DNA of 64,000 nucleotides from Magnolia sinica. Taxonomy: Eukaryota; Streptophyta; Magnoliopsida; Magnoliales; Magnoliaceae. Under the pieces are notes generated by a model, which worked only from the letters and a program-made list of their open reading frames with translations, did no database searches and was not told where the DNA came from. The stretch spans positions 70,929,001-70,993,000 of the forward strand of contig NC_080586.1 in assembly GCF_029962835.1 (NCBI RefSeq), written 5' to 3'. This document shows positions 63,001 to 64,000 of the stretch, piece by piece (within the stretch, counting starts at the first letter, position 1; each line of letters starts with the position of its first letter). The position numbers and the translations under genes are program-made.

Positions 63001-64000
63001 TTTTTTTTTAAAGTAACGATTTATTAAAAGGAGAAAAGAAAAAGAAAAGGCTCTGCTGAGAAGGCATGGCCATAGTTACACGCCTCGAAACAGAAGATTA
63101 CAGCCCTTTAGAGAGGGGACGTTAACGACCCATTTGAAAAGAAGATTTTTGGCCTGAGATCCAACAGCCTGCACCGACGATTGGATATTATTAAAACATC
63201 GACCATTCCTTTCTGTCCAGACAGTCCACCAAATAGTGAGGATTGCCATTCTCCAAATCCGCGATTTGATCTTCCCAAGAGCAAACCCATGCCAGTACAG
63301 TAATAAGGAAGAGGCGGTTTGAGGAGTACACCCACCGATGCTGAATCGATGGAAGAAATCCCTCAATATGGAAGAGATGAGAGGGCAGTGGACCAGCAAA
63401 TGATCGACCATGTCTTCAGCATTCATGCAACAGAGGCAAATATTGGGGAGTTGCATGCCTCTTTTCTTCAGATTGTCAATTGTTAGAATCTTGTTCCTAC
63501 CAACCAACCAACTGAAACAGATGAACTTGGGAGGAGCGTGATAATTCCAGATAAAAGAATGCGAGGTGGAAGGAGGGGCAGCGGAGGGAGAAAGAAGATA
63601 GTAGAGCGATCTGACCGAAAAGAGAGAGGATTTGTCCCCCTTCCACACTATTTTGTCGGGTTCGCCTATGGTTGGCGAGACTATGGAGAGACAATTGAGG
63701 AGGGCAGCATATTCCTCCAGCTCCCAATCGTGCAAATTCCTGTTGCAATTGATTTCCCAAACTAAGCCCGATCCAAGACGAGAGAAAAAACAACGTATCG
63801 GGCTATCTTTAAGGACGGCGATTTGATAAATGCTGTTGAATCTGCTTTTAAGGGTCGTTTCACCAAGCCAGGGATCCTCCCAGAATCTGATGGCTGCCCC
63901 GTTTCCAAGCTGATACCTAATGTTCTGGACGACAGGTTTTTTGGCACGCAGAATTCCTTTCCACAAGTATGACGCTCTGTACTGCGAAGAGTCTTTCGTC
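63001..64000 (-). mobile_element. L1-type LINE, 3' part (runs off the window)
   Basis: The element is on the minus strand and ends in a poly(A) tail (T run at 62999-63010). The coding part runs to the window edge. A shorter copy of its 3' end is at 54330-54660. Confidence 0.85.
63076..63999 (-). CDS. L1 LINE ORF2 C-terminal region with zf-RVT domain (partial)
   Basis: The frame is open from the window edge to 63076, at least 300 residues. It starts with ASYLWKGILRAKK, then YQLGNGAAIRFWEDPWLGET, the usual stretch after the L1 RT. The zinc-binding domain reads WNYHAPPKFICFSWLVGRNK, ILTIDNLKKRGMQLP and ICLCCMNAEDMVDHLLVHC, with its Cys/His set complete. The tail has IWWTVWTERNGRCFNN. ORF2 encodes the endonuclease and RT that nick DNA and copy the RNA in place. 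The RT catalytic part lies beyond the window. No internal stop is seen here, so this copy is fairly young. Confidence 0.88.
   Translation of the reverse strand, partial: TKDSSQYRASYLWKGILRAKKPVVQNIRYQLGNGAAIRFWEDPWLGETTLKSRFNSIYQIAVLKDSPIRCFFSRLGSGLVWEINCNRNLHDWELEEYAALLNCLSIVSPTIGEPDKIVWKGDKSSLFSVRSLYYLLSPSAAPPSTSHSFIWNYHAPPKFICFSWLVGRNKILTIDNLKKRGMQLPNICLCCMNAEDMVDHLLVHCPLISSILRDFFHRFSIGGCTPQTASSLLLYWHGFALGKIKSRIWRMAILTIWWTVWTERNGRCFNNIQSSVQAVGSQAKNLLFKWVVNVPSLKGCNLLFRGV

Overview
The window looks like nuclear DNA of a flowering plant with a large, transposon-rich genome. The evidence is plant-type LTR retrotransposons (Ty1/Copia with tRNA-Met primer sites, an Athila-type Ty3/Gypsy with a tRNA-Asp primer site, a chromodomain Gypsy), L1 and RTE LINEs, a tRNA-derived SINE, Mutator- and Harbinger-type MITEs, and one intron-containing host gene. 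The abundant MITEs ending in GTGGG-type inverted repeats and the very long repeat-filled introns would suit a magnoliid or another early-diverging angiosperm. That placement is inference.

Layout. 1-6.3 kb: TCGATA-rich palindromic repeats; broken, tandemly duplicated exons of an RNA-dependent RNA polymerase of the RDR3/4/5 type; a MULE transposase N-terminal exon behind a copy of the same intron; and three arrays of a 21-bp minisatellite in both orientations. 6.3-9.05 kb: three Mutator-type MITEs, one with a perfect 9-bp target duplication and a nested SINE. 9.7-25.9 kb: a decayed Copia on the minus strand, split by an 11.3-kb Athila-type Gypsy element (13.28-24.62 kb), with an inverted second LTR at its outer end. 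26-31.7 kb: mixed Copia and Gypsy fragments. 31.68-36.61 kb: a structurally complete but gag-deleted Copia with LTRs and a 5-bp target duplication, inserted in an older Copia gag. 36.8-52.6 kb: almost gene-free DNA made of MITEs, two SINE copies, a solo LTR, a hAT-like element, tandem repeats and a large hairpin of 34-bp repeats. 53.25-56.59 kb: five well-formed minus-strand exons of the ribonucleotide reductase small subunit (R2). 56.6-64 kb: repeats that would lie in an upstream intron of that gene, including an insertion between 111-bp direct repeats, an RTE LINE tail, chromovirus fragments and an L1 LINE running off the window end.

Only the R2 gene looks functional, and only its C-terminal half (about 176 residues) is present. 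The retroelement genes are mostly frameshifted. The most unusual signals are two insertions flanked by identical long direct repeats (61 and 111 bp), far longer than integrase or transposase make. At the Athila insertion the LTRs are visibly diverged while the flanking repeat is identical. Other points of interest are the chimeric RDR/MULE/minisatellite locus, the 34-bp-repeat hairpin, and a chromovirus open frame that joins the start of RT to the end of integrase. No wholly new gene system could be demonstrated.
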